DNA from: Phytohalomonas tamaricis
GTDB lineage: Bacteria > Pseudomonadota > Gammaproteobacteria > Pseudomonadales > Halomonadaceae
Direction: 5' to 3'
DNA length: 64,000 nucleotides
Assembly (NCBI RefSeq): GCF_003012345.1
Contig: NZ_PVRV01000024.1
Location: forward strand, 62,001 to 126,000
Shown here in pieces: positions 46,971 through 56,836 of this stretch. The notes under the pieces are model-generated. The model did no database searches. It saw only the letters and a program-made list of their open reading frames with translations, and had not been told where the DNA came from. Each line of letters begins with the position of its first letter. The stretch's first letter is position 1. A program made the translations under genes and the position numbers.

Positions 46971-48008
46971 ATGCAAGCGATTAATACACTGTACGAATTT
47001 TTTCAACGCGCTGCGATCACGCCCCGCCTCTATCATATGGGCCGACGCGTTGTACCTTGCTCACTCGAACATCTGCATGAGTTCGAACAAGGCCATATTG
47101 CCTGGGAATCTCCCTGGCGGCTCGAGGCCCGTCTCGCGATAATTTTTTCACCTCGCGCTGACAGTGATGATCCTGCCGTCTGGTTCCTTGCCCTTCCACT
47201 TGACGAGCAAGGTTTTCTTTCACCGGCGCTGCGAGATGCGTTTCTTCAACGTTTGCTGGAAACCTTGGGGCGTAGTGCGCTAGCCCCTACTATTGCCGAC
47301 ACCGCGCAGGTCGACAATCTCATGCAAGACAATCCGCTTGCCTTTACACCGGAGCCGACCTTTCGCGCCATGTTCACCGCCCGAGCCAGCCATGATATGA
47401 ACAGGCCGGCCAGCACGCACTGGGAACTTGCCGATAGTTACTTCACCGGCCAGCAGCAACTCGACCATTGGCCAGCATTGAGTTGGCAAGGGATAGCCGA
47501 TTTCGTGGTCCGTCGCCAGGCACAACACGACGTCGATATTGCTTTACGGTTGCCTGAGTTACCTGCAGAAGCCCTCGTGGCACTCTGCTACTGCCTTGAA
47601 CACGTCCCGCCCATGATCGATGGCTTAATTGACGCGCTGCGCCAACGCGGCGAGCAGGCCAGGGCTGAGCATGACACAAAAGTATTCTATGCTTGTCTAC
47701 GAGCGGCGATAAGCAGTGCCAACGCACGCGCCAGTGACTGGATGGATGACTTGCTTATGCAAGCGACACATGCCGATAGCGAACTGCTGGCAGCATGTGC
47801 AGCACGTGGCTGGCACCACCTTGAGCATGGCGAGCGTCTTCCCCGCTTTCTTGATCTTGCAGCCCAGGGGTCGGATACACAATTTTCCGCCCTGGCACGA
47901 GACCTCGCGATGGTGCCACGCCTGCGTATTCCCGTATTGATGACGCTGCGCCAAGCAGCACCCGATTCCACTATTGGCCGACGCCTCAAAGCATTAACCA
48001 GAAGCTGA
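46971..48008 (+). CDS. DUF3549 family protein
   Basis: A 345-residue, mostly helical soluble protein. INTLYEFFQRAAITPRLYHM, GRRVVPCSLEHLHEFEQGHI and WFLALPLDEQGFLSPALRDAFL are conserved blocks of this gammaproteobacterial family. The second half is HEAT-like, with many Ala/Leu helices (LPELPAEALVALCYCLEHVP). No enzyme motif is seen. The family is uncharacterised. It lies 4 bases before rimB and with rimK forms a three-gene group on the + strand, so a role near RimK or S6 can be suspected but not shown. Confidence 0.82.
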   Translation: MQAINTLYEFFQRAAITPRLYHMGRRVVPCSLEHLHEFEQGHIAWESPWRLEARLAIIFSPRADSDDPAVWFLALPLDEQGFLSPALRDAFLQRLLETLGRSALAPTIADTAQVDNLMQDNPLAFTPEPTFRAMFTARASHDMNRPASTHWELADSYFTGQQQLDHWPALSWQGIADFVVRRQAQHDVDIALRLPELPAEALVALCYCLEHVPPMIDGLIDALRQRGEQARAEHDTKVFYACLRAAISSANARASDWMDDLLMQATHADSELLAACAARGWHHLEHGERLPRFLDLAAQGSDTQFSALARDLAMVPRLRIPVLMTLRQAAPDSTIGRRLKALTRS

Positions 48009-48012
48009 ATAT

Positions 48013-48453
48013 ATGACTGCATTGCCTTATGAACCACGCGCCATTATCGGACGGCGTGAGATGGTCACCTTACCCGAACTCGACCTGACGCTGGTCTGCA
48101 AGATAGATACTGGCGCCCATACTTCGGCTCTGCACGCCGAAGATATCGAGATCGTCGAATCAGACGATCAGTGCTGGGTTTCATTCACCACTTGGACAGG
48201 CGATGAAAAGGAAGAAAATGCAAGGCGTTTTACTCTACCCATACATGACCGACGTAAAGTTCGCAGCTCCAACGGGGTCAGTGAATGGCGTTATGTCATT
48301 CAAACACCGATGCAGCTTGGCCCACTCAGTTACAATATTGAGCTAACTCTCGTCGACCGCAACGAGATGCGCCACCCCATGTTGTTGGGACGGCGTGCAA
48401 TGCGGCGCTTGCTTGTTGCACCAGGTACCTCTTTTCTCCACGGCGCGCCCTGA
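48013..48453 (+). CDS. rimB: RimB-type retropepsin-like protease of the RimK system
   Basis: A 146-residue protein of the family named ATP-dependent zinc protease (PF05618). It carries the retropepsin-like motif KIDTGAHTSALHA near residue 30, which suggests an aspartic protease fold. VSFTTWTGDEKEENARRF and MLLGRRAMRRLLVAPG complete it. In Pseudomonas RimB trims the glutamates that RimK adds to ribosomal protein S6. It is 4 bases downstream of the DUF3549 gene and 17 bases upstream of rimK. Confidence 0.88.
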   Translation: MTALPYEPRAIIGRREMVTLPELDLTLVCKIDTGAHTSALHAEDIEIVESDDQCWVSFTTWTGDEKEENARRFTLPIHDRRKVRSSNGVSEWRYVIQTPMQLGPLSYNIELTLVDRNEMRHPMLLGRRAMRRLLVAPGTSFLHGAP

Positions 48454-48470
48454 TTCCGTAAGGATTGGCT

Positions 48471-49379
48471 ATGCATATCGCTTTACTCTCGCGTAACAGC
48501 ACCCTGTATTCCACGCGCCGGCTTGTCGAGGCGGCGGAACAGCGCGGTCATACTATACGTATCATCGATACGCTGCGCTGCTATATGAACATTACTTCTC
48601 ATCGGCCCTCCATTCATTATAAGGGCGAAGAGTTAGAGACATTCGACGCCGTAATCCCGCGTATCGGTGCATCAGTCACGTTTTATGGCTGTGCCGTGCT
48701 ACGTCAGTTCGAGATGATGGGCACTTACGTTTTAAATGATTCGGTCGGCATTACACGTTCACGTGACAAGCTTCGTTCCCTGCAGCTACTGTCACGCAAG
48801 GGACTGGGCCTGCCCGTCACAGGTTTTGCCCACTCGCCGGATGATATTCCCGATCTGATCAAAATGGTCAAGGGCGCCCCACTGGTCATCAAACTGCTTG
48901 AAGGGACTCAAGGCATTGGCGTCGTATTGGCCGAGACCAATCAGGCGGCTGAAAGCGTGATTCAGGCGTTCATGGGCATGAAAGCCAACATCATGGTGCA
49001 GGAATATATCAAGGAAGCTAAAGGCGCTGATCTTCGCTGCTTCGTTGTCGGCGACAAAATTGTCGCCTCGATGAAACGCCAAGCGGCAGAAGGCGAGTTT
49101 CGCTCCAATCTTCATCGCGGCGGCAGCGCCACGAGTATCCGTATTACTCCGGAAGAACGTTCAACGGCCATTCGTGCGGCCAAGGCCATGGGGCTGCGTG
49201 TCGCCGGGGTTGATCTGCTGCGCTCCAATCATGGTCCAGTCATTATGGAAGTTAACTCATCACCTGGTCTTCAAGGCATTGAAACTTCTACGGGAAAAGA
49301 CGTTGCCGGACTGATCATCGAGCATCTGGAAAAGCATGCTGCGCCTGTAAACAAGGTACCGCCACGTCCCAAAGGGTGA
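48471..49379 (+). CDS. rimK: RimK, ribosomal protein S6 glutamate ligase
   Basis: An ATP-grasp ligase that adds glutamates to the S6 C-terminus. The 302-residue protein follows E. coli RimK along its full length: [86 protein letters not shown] and [15 protein letters not shown] start at ATG 48471 because E. coli RimK begins MKIAILSR and AGGA lies seven bases upstream; TTG 48465 is unneeded. It is the last of a group with the DUF3549 gene and rimB. Confidence 0.95.
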   Translation: MHIALLSRNSTLYSTRRLVEAAEQRGHTIRIIDTLRCYMNITSHRPSIHYKGEELETFDAVIPRIGASVTFYGCAVLRQFEMMGTYVLNDSVGITRSRDKLRSLQLLSRKGLGLPVTGFAHSPDDIPDLIKMVKGAPLVIKLLEGTQGIGVVLAETNQAAESVIQAFMGMKANIMVQEYIKEAKGADLRCFVVGDKIVASMKRQAAEGEFRSNLHRGGSATSIRITPEERSTAIRAAKAMGLRVAGVDLLRSNHGPVIMEVNSSPGLQGIETSTGKDVAGLIIEHLEKHAAPVNKVPPRPKG

Positions 49380-49463
49380 TATTTCCAGGTACGCTAAATT
49401 TATTCTGAACTGGCAAAATGGCGCTTGCGCCTTCACAATCAGCGTCACCGGAGGTGACCGCTC

Positions 49464-49928
49464 ATGTTTCTCGACAATCGCCAAGCGGCGATAGACAGCC
49501 TGCTCGAGGCGCTAGCCGACAGCCTCGACTATTTCCAGGATAATCTGACTCGTTTAAACGAGCCGGTGCTTGATGTGCTGCGCAAGCATTTCGATGAACG
49601 CCGTGAGTACCTCAGCGAATTACAAAAATTGACGCGCAAACATTTGAACCTGTTACCGCGTGACGCGGATGTCGAGCGTGATGATTATCTTTGGTTGTGG
49701 AGCCGTCTAAAGAGCTTTGTTGGGAATGACAGTCAAGTACTGATTAATGAGCTCCTCGAACAGGAACGTGTGCTGATGCAGGCGCTTTCGACTGCCTTCA
49801 CCCACCCCCTGCCCGAAGAGATGGAGCCTGTCATGGAAAGTCTGTGGCGCAATTGCCGCACGCTTATTCGCGAACTCTATCGATTGCAAGGACAGAAGCG
49901 CCCTCGTATTCGTCATCGCCGCGGATAA
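49464..49928 (+). CDS. Hypothetical helical protein
   Basis: I do not recognise this 154-residue protein. It is highly charged and predicted by eye to be all-helical: LLEALADSLDYFQDNLTRLN, VLRKHFDERREYLSELQKLT, INELLEQERVLMQALSTAF, WRNCRTLIRELYRLQGQ, and a very basic tail KRPRIRHRRG. There is no signal peptide or membrane segment. CGGAGGTGA stands before the ATG. It lies 84 bases after rimK on the same strand and ends at a bidirectional terminator. The basic tail could bind nucleic acid or the ribosome; that is only a guess. Confidence 0.7.
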   Translation: MFLDNRQAAIDSLLEALADSLDYFQDNLTRLNEPVLDVLRKHFDERREYLSELQKLTRKHLNLLPRDADVERDDYLWLWSRLKSFVGNDSQVLINELLEQERVLMQALSTAFTHPLPEEMEPVMESLWRNCRTLIRELYRLQGQKRPRIRHRRG

Positions 49929-49961
49929 CATGGAAAGACACTGATAATGAGTGGATTGCCG

Positions 49962-49994
49962 CGAAAAAAGCCGCTTGGTCAGGCGGCTTTTTTA
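49962..49994. terminator. Bidirectional terminator between the helical protein gene and sanA
   Basis: AAAAAAGCCGC (49964-49974) / GCGGCTTTTTT (49983-49993), an 11-bp stem with an 8-base loop and T-runs on both strands. It reaches just into the end of sanA. Confidence 0.88.
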
Positions 49995-50642
49995 TTCAGG
50001 CAATATAACTTTGGGACCGAGAAAGTGAGGTTGACGCCCCCAGATATAAAGATCACCTACCATCCCCACGGTCGCCAACCACTCCCGCACATGCAGATTG
50101 AAATCAAGACGTGCCCGGCTGGGCTGTGCAGCACATCCGCTGGCGTTTAGCCCCACCTCATCGGCGATGAACAAGGCGCGTGGTAAATGCCATTGCTGAG
50201 TGATCAATACGACTCGATGAAGCCCGAAGACCTTCTTGGCGCGTACTAGCGTATCGAACGTACTGAACCCGGCATAGTCGAGCGTCATGCGCTCTGTAGC
50301 GACATTGCGTTTTTTCAGATCACGCCACATGTAGACAGGTTCGTTGTAGTAACGAGTATGATTATCGCCGGAGAGAAGCAGGTGCTGGATACGATGGAGC
50401 CGCAGTAAATGCGCAGCAGTATCCAATCTCGCATTGTAATACGGGTTGGCCCCACCTCCGCGTAATCCATAGGAGGTGCCAAACACGATACCAATGGAGG
50501 CTGGCTCGCATAGCATTACATCGCTCTGGATACGATCACGTGTGGCTCCCCACACCCATGTATTGATCACAACCACAGCAATAAAAATACTGCAAACAAG
50601 ACCCAACACGCTGTAAGCAAGCGTCTTGAGAAAGCGGAACAT
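49992..50642 (-). CDS. sanA: SanA/ElyC-like DUF218 membrane protein
   Basis: A 216-residue protein with one N-terminal membrane segment (about 9-30, AYSVLGLVCSIFIAVVVINT) and a periplasmic DUF218 domain: GIVFGTSYGLRGGGANPYYNARL, HLLLSGDNHTRYYNEPVYM, MTLDYAGFSTFDTLVRAKK and LITQQWHLPRALFIA. SanA in E. coli affects vancomycin resistance and envelope permeability. GGAG precedes the ATG by five bases. It follows sufT on the same strand after 149 bases. Confidence 0.88.
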   Translation of the reverse strand: MFRFLKTLAYSVLGLVCSIFIAVVVINTWVWGATRDRIQSDVMLCEPASIGIVFGTSYGLRGGGANPYYNARLDTAAHLLRLHRIQHLLLSGDNHTRYYNEPVYMWRDLKKRNVATERMTLDYAGFSTFDTLVRAKKVFGLHRVVLITQQWHLPRALFIADEVGLNASGCAAQPSRARLDFNLHVREWLATVGMVGDLYIWGRQPHFLGPKVILPE

Positions 50643-50791
50643 GCCGTCTCCTACCCAGAGAAAATACTCACCGGCATCATGATCACGTTATCGTGACCTT
50701 ACCTAGCGCTACACAGATGAAAAGCTTATATGAAAGGCTTCCATGAGTTCGCGCTAGCTTAACGAGAGGGCTAGCGAACAACAAGCCATCC

Positions 50792-51355
50792 TTAGAACAT
50801 GCCCAGTTCAAGACGCGCTTCTTCGCTCATCATTTCGCGCGACCATGGAGGACTGAAAACGATCTCGATATGCACTTTCTTGACCTGGGGAGCGCCGAGA
50901 ATCTTGTGGCGAGCATCTTCTGCAATAACATCGCCCATGCCACATCCCGGTGCGGTCAATGTCATACGGATGTTGACCATCTTCTCGCCGGATAGCAGCG
51001 TATCGATGCGACATCCGTACACCAGCCCCAACTCCACGATATTGACCGGGATCTCCGGATCAAAACAGGTGCGAAGCTGCTCCCAGACAAAAGCCTCCAA
51101 CTCTTCATCAGAGGCATGTTCATCAAGTGTCGGTCGTGCAGCAGCCTCAAGACCAAACGCATCGAGATTATGCCCTTCAATCAGATATAGCCGTCCTTCA
51201 ACCGCTATACTGACCGAGCTTCCCATCGCCTGCATAACTTGGGCAACAGTATCCTCGTTTAAGGTCACCGTTTTGCCGAAGGGAATTGAAATCGCTTCGA
51301 CGTCACGCTGCAAGGGAAGCTGCTGTCCCTTGTAAAGGGATTCGAGCTGACTCAT
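50792..51355 (-). CDS. sufT: SufT, iron-sulfur assembly protein (DUF59/MIP18 fold)
   Basis: A 187-residue protein. An N-terminal extension (residues 1-80, RDVEAISIPFGKTVTLNED) precedes the MIP18-like domain VWEQLRTCFDPEIPVNIVEL with LGLVYGCRI, MTLTAPGCGMGDVIAEDA and IVFSPPWSREMMSEEAR. The Cys of GCGMG is conserved. SufT proteins help mature Fe-S proteins. GGAG stands five bases before the ATG. It is the last gene of the SUF operon, 59 bases after sufS. Confidence 0.92.
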   Translation of the reverse strand: MSQLESLYKGQQLPLQRDVEAISIPFGKTVTLNEDTVAQVMQAMGSSVSIAVEGRLYLIEGHNLDAFGLEAAARPTLDEHASDEELEAFVWEQLRTCFDPEIPVNIVELGLVYGCRIDTLLSGEKMVNIRMTLTAPGCGMGDVIAEDARHKILGAPQVKKVHIEIVFSPPWSREMMSEEARLELGMF

Positions 51356-51414
51356 CGTCTCTCCATCAAGCTACACATTGCATCGTCCATCACGTATCAA
51401 CGTAGTCTTTAATC

Positions 51415-52659
51415 TCAGCGCACCATAACCAGCACACGGTTTAAGGCATCGACAAATTGATCGACTTCTTCAAGTGTATTGTAAACGCCAAACGATGCAC
51501 GGCAGGTCGCATCAACGCCGAAGCTATGCAGCAGCGGTTGGGCACAATGATTACCGGTACGGATCGCCACCCCAAATTGATCGATCAGCAGGCCAATATC
51601 CTGTGCATGGGCACCATCGACCAAAAATGAAATGACACCCGATTTCTCAGGAGCTTGACCAATGATCCTCATTCCATCAATCGCCAGCATGCGCTCAGTG
51701 GCATGCTCAAGCAGGCGATGCTCCCAGTCATTGACCAGCTCGAAATGAAGCCCTGTCAGCCAACGAATCGCTCGTTCCAGTGCGATCACTTCAGCGATAG
51801 CAGGTGTACCAGCTTCGAACTTGTGCGGCAGCTCGGCATAAGTCGTGCCTTGATCAAAACTTACCGTCTTGATCATCTCTCCCCCGCCCTGCCACGGCGG
51901 CATCGCCTCAAGCAGCTCCGCCTTGCCGTATAAGACACCAACACCCGTCGGACCGTACATCTTATGGCCGGAGAACGCATAAAAATCGGCATCGAGATCG
52001 GCAACATCGACACGCTGGTGCGGCACCGCCTGGGCACCATCCACAAGGATCAAGGCACCTTTGTCATGCGCAATCCTCGCCAATTGCTTGATGGGATTAA
52101 TCGTACCCAAGGCATTTGACACATGCGCCACCGCAACCAGTCGTGTGCGCTCGGTAAACATGTGCTCATAAGCATCGAGATCAAGCACGCCACGCTCATC
52201 GACCGGAATGACTTTAAGCGTGACACCTAATTCATTGGCCAACATTTGCCAGGGCACAATGTTAGAATGATGCTCCATATAAGAGATCATCACTTCATCG
52301 CCCGCCTTGAGCTGACTCCGGCCCCAGCTATGCACCACCAGGTTAATGGCCTCCGTCGTCCCCCGCGTAAAGATCACTTCACGGATGCTCTCGGCATTAA
52401 TGAACTCGCGCACGGTATCGCGCGCGTGTTCATAAGCCCCAGTGGCCTCCTCGGATAGCGTATGCAAACCACGGTGGATGTTGGCGTTGTAACGATGATA
52501 ATAATCGTCGAGCGTATCGATCACAGCCTGCGGTGTCTGGCTTGTCGCGGCGCTGTCGAGATAGATCAACGGCTTACCGTCGTGCACCTGACGGGCAAGA
52601 ATAGGAAACTCCTTGCGCACCTGTTCGACATCGAGGATGAGATCGTTCGCGACGGTCAT
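51415..52659 (-). CDS. sufS: Cysteine desulfurase SufS
   Basis: A PLP enzyme that takes sulfur from cysteine as a persulfide for cluster assembly. The 414-residue class V aminotransferase fold has PLIYLDSAATSQTPQAVID, TRGTTEAINLVVHSWG, FYAFSGHKMYGPTGVGVLYG with the PLP Lys, and RTGNHCAQPLLHSF with the reactive Cys. The ATG overlaps the sufD stop by one base (TAATG). No sufE or sufU sulfur-acceptor gene is present in this operon. Confidence 0.95.
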   Translation of the reverse strand: MTVANDLILDVEQVRKEFPILARQVHDGKPLIYLDSAATSQTPQAVIDTLDDYYHRYNANIHRGLHTLSEEATGAYEHARDTVREFINAESIREVIFTRGTTEAINLVVHSWGRSQLKAGDEVMISYMEHHSNIVPWQMLANELGVTLKVIPVDERGVLDLDAYEHMFTERTRLVAVAHVSNALGTINPIKQLARIAHDKGALILVDGAQAVPHQRVDVADLDADFYAFSGHKMYGPTGVGVLYGKAELLEAMPPWQGGGEMIKTVSFDQGTTYAELPHKFEAGTPAIAEVIALERAIRWLTGLHFELVNDWEHRLLEHATERMLAIDGMRIIGQAPEKSGVISFLVDGAHAQDIGLLIDQFGVAIRTGNHCAQPLLHSFGVDATCRASFGVYNTLEEVDQFVDALNRVLVMVR

Positions 52660-53987
52660 TACTCGGACACCTCCACCAGACCTTCAAGGTTGAAACGTTC
52701 AGGCAGCTTGCCAGCCACAGCACGCTCGACACGCTCAGCGACTTCCGGCAACCGCGTTGCCTCCATCACCTCATTGGCAAAGGCCAGTGTCAGCAGGCCA
52801 CGGGCTGTCTGCTCGTCAATACCGCGGGCACGCAGGGCGAATACCGCGTTCTCGTCGAGTTGGCCGGTAGTGGCGCCATGCGAGCACTGCACGTCATCGG
52901 CATAAATCTCAAGCTCTGGCTTGGTGTCGATCTCGGCACGATCCGATAACAACAGGTTGGCGTTGCTCTGATAACCGCGCACTTGCTGTGCATCACGCTT
53001 GATATAAACCCGGCCGTTGAAAACGCCTCGTGCGCGTCCTCCCAGAATGCCCTTGTAGTTCTCGTTAGAGAACGTCCGAGGCGAGTTGTGATTGACCTGG
53101 GTATGGTTATCGACGTGCTGGCGCTCCTGCCCGAAGAACAATCCCCATAGTGCAGTCTCAGCATTTTCACCATTGAGATCGCAAACAAGATCATTACGTA
53201 CCAGAGCGCCGCCCAGATTCAGATTGTGTGAAGCGAAATTGCTTTCACGGCTCTGATCAACATGCAGACTAGAGACATGGAACTCGCTCTGTGCTGCTTC
53301 CTGCAACTTGTAATGCGTCAGGTTTGCGCCGCGATCGAGGAACACTTCGCTGATCACGTTGGTAAAATTAGCCGCATCCTGCTCGCCGACATAATGCTCG
53401 ACGACCATCGCTTCGCTATTGGCGCCAGCCGATATCAATACCCGTGGATGACTCATTACTGGCGATCCACTGCGAGAGAAGAACAGCAGATAAATCGGCT
53501 TTTCAATCACCTTGCCTGCATCTAGACGAATCACCGCGCCTTCATGAGCGAACGCTGTGTTGAGTGCCGCAAAGGGGGAAAAATCCACGTTGGCAAGCCG
53601 ACCCAACTGACCACCCACCGCCTCATGATTATCGATCAGCGCCTTTGAAAGCGGCTCGACACTGATGCCGTCGGGCAAAGCGCCTATGTCAGAAAGCGTC
53701 TCGGACAATAGGCCATCGACAAATACCAGACGATGAGCATCAAAGTTCAGACGCAACGCATCAAAACGCTCAGCGCTGAGCTCCGCGTCCTTTGGCAGCG
53801 CAAATTCGCCGTTGGCAATGCGGCTGACATCGGTGTATTTCCACGCTTCGTGACGACGGGTCGGAAAACCCAGCGCTTCAAAACGTGCAGCACCTGCCTG
53901 CCGGCGAGCGGCAATCCAGCTAGGCTCGTCGACAGCGGAAGAGACATACTCAGTCAACCGATTGAGAAAGGTATCGGGTGCACTCAT
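52659..53987 (-). CDS. sufD: SufD, Fe-S scaffold subunit
   Basis: SufD pairs with SufB and SufC in the SufBC2D scaffold. The 442-residue protein has the N-terminal RRQAGAARFEALGFPTRRHE with AWKYTD. The beta-helix repeats and the C-terminal block KPELEIYADDVQCSHGATTG with QLDENAVFALRARGI follow. The start ATG 53987 overlaps the sufC stop (ATGA), with GGAGG upstream. The longer frame to 54011 lies inside sufC and is not needed. Confidence 0.94.
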   Translation of the reverse strand: MSAPDTFLNRLTEYVSSAVDEPSWIAARRQAGAARFEALGFPTRRHEAWKYTDVSRIANGEFALPKDAELSAERFDALRLNFDAHRLVFVDGLLSETLSDIGALPDGISVEPLSKALIDNHEAVGGQLGRLANVDFSPFAALNTAFAHEGAVIRLDAGKVIEKPIYLLFFSRSGSPVMSHPRVLISAGANSEAMVVEHYVGEQDAANFTNVISEVFLDRGANLTHYKLQEAAQSEFHVSSLHVDQSRESNFASHNLNLGGALVRNDLVCDLNGENAETALWGLFFGQERQHVDNHTQVNHNSPRTFSNENYKGILGGRARGVFNGRVYIKRDAQQVRGYQSNANLLLSDRAEIDTKPELEIYADDVQCSHGATTGQLDENAVFALRARGIDEQTARGLLTLAFANEVMEATRLPEVAERVERAVAGKLPERFNLEGLVEVSE

Positions 53988-54736
53988 GCAGCAGATTCCT
54001 CCAGAATCCATTCATAACCACGAGCCTCAAGCTCATGGGCTAAAGACTTGTCACCGGACTTGACGATACGGCCATCGACCAGTACATGAACATGATCGGG
54101 CGTAATGTAGTCCAGCAGGCGCTGGTAGTGCGTTACCAGCAGAATCGAACGCTGGCTATTACGCAGCGAGTTGATACCTTCGGCCACCACTTTCATCGCA
54201 TCGATATCGAGACCCGAGTCGATCTCATCGAGCAGCGCCAGCTTGGGCTGCAGAATCAACATCTGCAGGATCTCGTTACGCTTCTTCTCGCCGCCGGAGA
54301 ACCCTTCGTTGACAGCACGCTGCAGGAAACTGGGGTCCATCTTCATGAACGCAATCTGTTCCTTGACCAGCTTCATGAACTCCGGCGCAGGTATATCACC
54401 CTCACCACGCGCTTCGCGCTGAGCATTGAGTGCGGCCTTGAGTAGATAGATGTTCTTGACGCCGGGAATCTCGACCGGATACTGAAAGCCCATCAGAAGG
54501 CCCGCCTGAGCGCGTTCTTCAACTTCCAGCTCAAGTAGATCCTTGCCATCGAAAGTGATGGTTCCTTCACTTACTTCGTAACCGTCACGCCCGGCCAATA
54601 CCGCAGACAAGGTAGACTTGCCGGCGCCATTGGGCCCCATGATGGCATGCACTTCGCCCGGATTGATGGTCAGGTTCACGCCTTTAAGGATTTCGTTACC
54701 TTCTACCGTAGCGTGCAGATTCTTGATCTCGAGCAT
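53984..54736 (-). CDS. sufC: SufC, Fe-S assembly ATPase
   Basis: An ABC-type ATPase that drives SufBC2D. The 250-residue protein has Walker A GPNGAGKSTLSAVL, the Q-loop MGFQYPVEIPG, the signature GFSGGEKKRNEI and Walker B LALLDEIDSGLDID. The H-loop is in LLVTHYQRLL. The ATG at 54736 is preceded by AAGGT. It lies 127 bases after sufB and is coupled to sufD by a four-base overlap. Confidence 0.96.
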   Translation of the reverse strand: MLEIKNLHATVEGNEILKGVNLTINPGEVHAIMGPNGAGKSTLSAVLAGRDGYEVSEGTITFDGKDLLELEVEERAQAGLLMGFQYPVEIPGVKNIYLLKAALNAQREARGEGDIPAPEFMKLVKEQIAFMKMDPSFLQRAVNEGFSGGEKKRNEILQMLILQPKLALLDEIDSGLDIDAMKVVAEGINSLRNSQRSILLVTHYQRLLDYITPDHVHVLVDGRIVKSGDKSLAHELEARGYEWILEESAA

Positions 54737-54863
54737 GATTCTTCGACCTTAAATGCTTGGCGAAGCCGAACGTAGGCTCCGCAGAATTCATCTTGAACTT
54801 GCTCGCGTAAAGGCGAGCAAGGTTATATCCATTGTCATGAACAGTGGCTTATAGCCGTACCAA

Positions 54864-56306
54864 TCAGCCCACCGAGCCTTCGAGCGTCACGCTCAGCAAC
54901 GCCTCGGCCTCGACGGCAAACTCCATCGGCAGCTCCTGGAAGACATCCTTGCAGAAACCATTGACGATCATATTGACTGCGTCTTCTTCGTCTATACCGC
55001 GCTGACGGCAATAGAACAGCTGATCATCACCGATCTTGGATGTCGTCGCTTCGTGCTCAACCATCGCACTCGAGTTGCTGATTTCCTGGTATGGGAACGT
55101 GTGCGCTCCGCAACGATCGCCGATCAACAAGGAATCACACTGCGTGAAATTACGCGCATTCTTGGCACGCGGCATAATCTTGACCAGTCCACGGTAGGCC
55201 TGATCACTTTTGCCTGCCGCAATCCCTTTGGCGACGATTGTCGACTTGGTATCCTTGCCGATGTGAATCATCTTGGTGCCGGTATCGGCTTGCTGACGAC
55301 CATTGGTTACAGCAACGGAGTAGAACTCGCCGACACTGCCATCACCACGTAACAAGCAGGAAGGATACTTCCAGGTAATCGCCGACCCGGTTTCCACCTG
55401 AGTCCAGGTGATTTTAGAACGGTCGCCACGGCAGTCACCGCGCTTGGTCACGAAGTTATAGATACCGCCCTTGCCATCTTCATCCCCCGGATACCAGTTC
55501 TGCACCGTGGAATACTTGATATAGGCATCCTCAAGCGCCACCAACTCGACTACAGCGGCGTGCAGCTGGTTCTCATCACGCATGGGCGCGGTGCAGCCTT
55601 CGAGATACGATACCTGTGCCTGTTTTTCACAGATAATTAACGTACGCTCGAACTGACCGGTATTGGCAGCGTTGATACGGAAATAGGTCGATAGCTCCAT
55701 TGGGCATTCGACACCTTCCGGCACATAGACGAATGACCCATCGGTGAACACCGCTGAATTCAGCGCAGCGAAGTAGTTATCGCCCTTGGGTACGACTGTA
55801 CCCAGATATTTTTTGACCAGCTCCGGATGCTCACGGATCGCTTCAGAAATAGAGCAGAAAATCACGCCCGCTTCGTGCAGCTTATCCTTGAAGGTTGTGG
55901 TAACCGAAACTGAATCGAATACCGCATCAACGGCAACGCCTGCCAGTGCAGCACGCTCGTGCAAGGGAATGCCTAGTTTCTCGTAAGTTTCGAGCAACTT
56001 GGGATCGACTTCATCCAAGCTTTTCGGTGCATCATCTTTTGATTTGGGTGCACTGAAATAGGAAATAGCCTGATAATCTATCGGCGGATAATTCAGATGC
56101 GCCCAATCAGGCGAGGTCATTTTCAGCCATTGATGATAGGCATCCAGACGCCACTCCAGCATCCACTGCGGCTCACCTTTCTTCTGCGAAATAAACGCAA
56201 TAACATCTTCATCCAAACCGGGCGGTACAGTTTCACTTTCAATGTCAGTCACGAAGCCTTGCTTATATTCGCGACGGACGAGCTGTTCCATTTCTTCAGT
56301 TGCCAT
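54864..56306 (-). CDS. sufB: SufB, Fe-S scaffold subunit
   Basis: SufB is the cluster-building subunit. The 480-residue protein has [80 protein letters not shown] and [20 protein letters not shown] with the Cys and His near the C-terminus. GGGGAGAGC precedes the ATG. It is the first structural gene after the Rrf2 regulator, which lies 36 bases upstream. Confidence 0.96.
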   Translation of the reverse strand: MATEEMEQLVRREYKQGFVTDIESETVPPGLDEDVIAFISQKKGEPQWMLEWRLDAYHQWLKMTSPDWAHLNYPPIDYQAISYFSAPKSKDDAPKSLDEVDPKLLETYEKLGIPLHERAALAGVAVDAVFDSVSVTTTFKDKLHEAGVIFCSISEAIREHPELVKKYLGTVVPKGDNYFAALNSAVFTDGSFVYVPEGVECPMELSTYFRINAANTGQFERTLIICEKQAQVSYLEGCTAPMRDENQLHAAVVELVALEDAYIKYSTVQNWYPGDEDGKGGIYNFVTKRGDCRGDRSKITWTQVETGSAITWKYPSCLLRGDGSVGEFYSVAVTNGRQQADTGTKMIHIGKDTKSTIVAKGIAAGKSDQAYRGLVKIMPRAKNARNFTQCDSLLIGDRCGAHTFPYQEISNSSAMVEHEATTSKIGDDQLFYCRQRGIDEEDAVNMIVNGFCKDVFQELPMEFAVEAEALLSVTLEGSVG

Positions 56307-56342
56307 GGTGCTCTCCCCCTCATCGGGTACAATTCAAATCGG

Positions 56343-56810
56343 TCAGCCTTCAGCTACGTTCACAAGCGATACGCTCTGAATAGGCAGTTGCATAGGCAAT
56401 TTAATCGGTGTTGTCTGCGCCAAGTGCGCCAGCGTCACGCTATCCAGCAGTTGGCGTATGGCGATCGATACTCTCTGCCAATTATCCGCAACACCACAGG
56501 TTGCGGCGAGATCACAGTCGCCTGTCGCGTGACTGCACTCTGTCATAGCTACTGGGCCATCAATCGCTGCGATAATATCGCTGACGGTAATTTGCGAAGC
56601 TGGGCGGGACAATTGGTACCCGCCCTGCACGCCACGGCGCGACTGCAACAAACCAGCGCGCAGCAGCATTTTTAGCGTCTTGCTCACTGTTGGCCGAGGC
56701 AACCCCACGTCATCGGCAAGCTCAGCGGCCGCATGCGATTCATTGGGATGACGGGCGATTTGGGCCATAACCACAGCGGCGTAATCACTTAATTTCGATA
56801 GTTTCAACAT
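56343..56810 (-). CDS. SUF operon regulator, Rrf2 (IscR-like) family
   Basis: A 155-residue winged-helix regulator. KLSDYAAVVMAQIARHPNES and GLPRPTVSKTLKMLLRAGLL form the DNA-binding domain, followed by the wing RRGVQGGYQLSRPASQITVS. CSHATGDCDLAATCGV supplies three cysteines that fit a 2Fe-2S ligand set like that of IscR. The family is annotated as a SUF-system regulator (TIGR02944 type). Its own promoter holds an IscR type-1-like site, so autorepression when clusters are plentiful is likely. sufBCDST follow on the same strand. Confidence 0.92.
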   Translation of the reverse strand: MLKLSKLSDYAAVVMAQIARHPNESHAAAELADDVGLPRPTVSKTLKMLLRAGLLQSRRGVQGGYQLSRPASQITVSDIIAAIDGPVAMTECSHATGDCDLAATCGVADNWQRVSIAIRQLLDSVTLAHLAQTTPIKLPMQLPIQSVSLVNVAEG

Positions 56811-56836
56811 GCCTGGTTCACCCCCTGCATGATTAA

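Noticed and set aside
50753-50777. Inverted repeat CGCTAGC / GCTAGCG between sanA and sufT as a terminator
   Set aside because: The 7-bp stem has an 11-base loop and no T-run on either strand, so no terminator is called.
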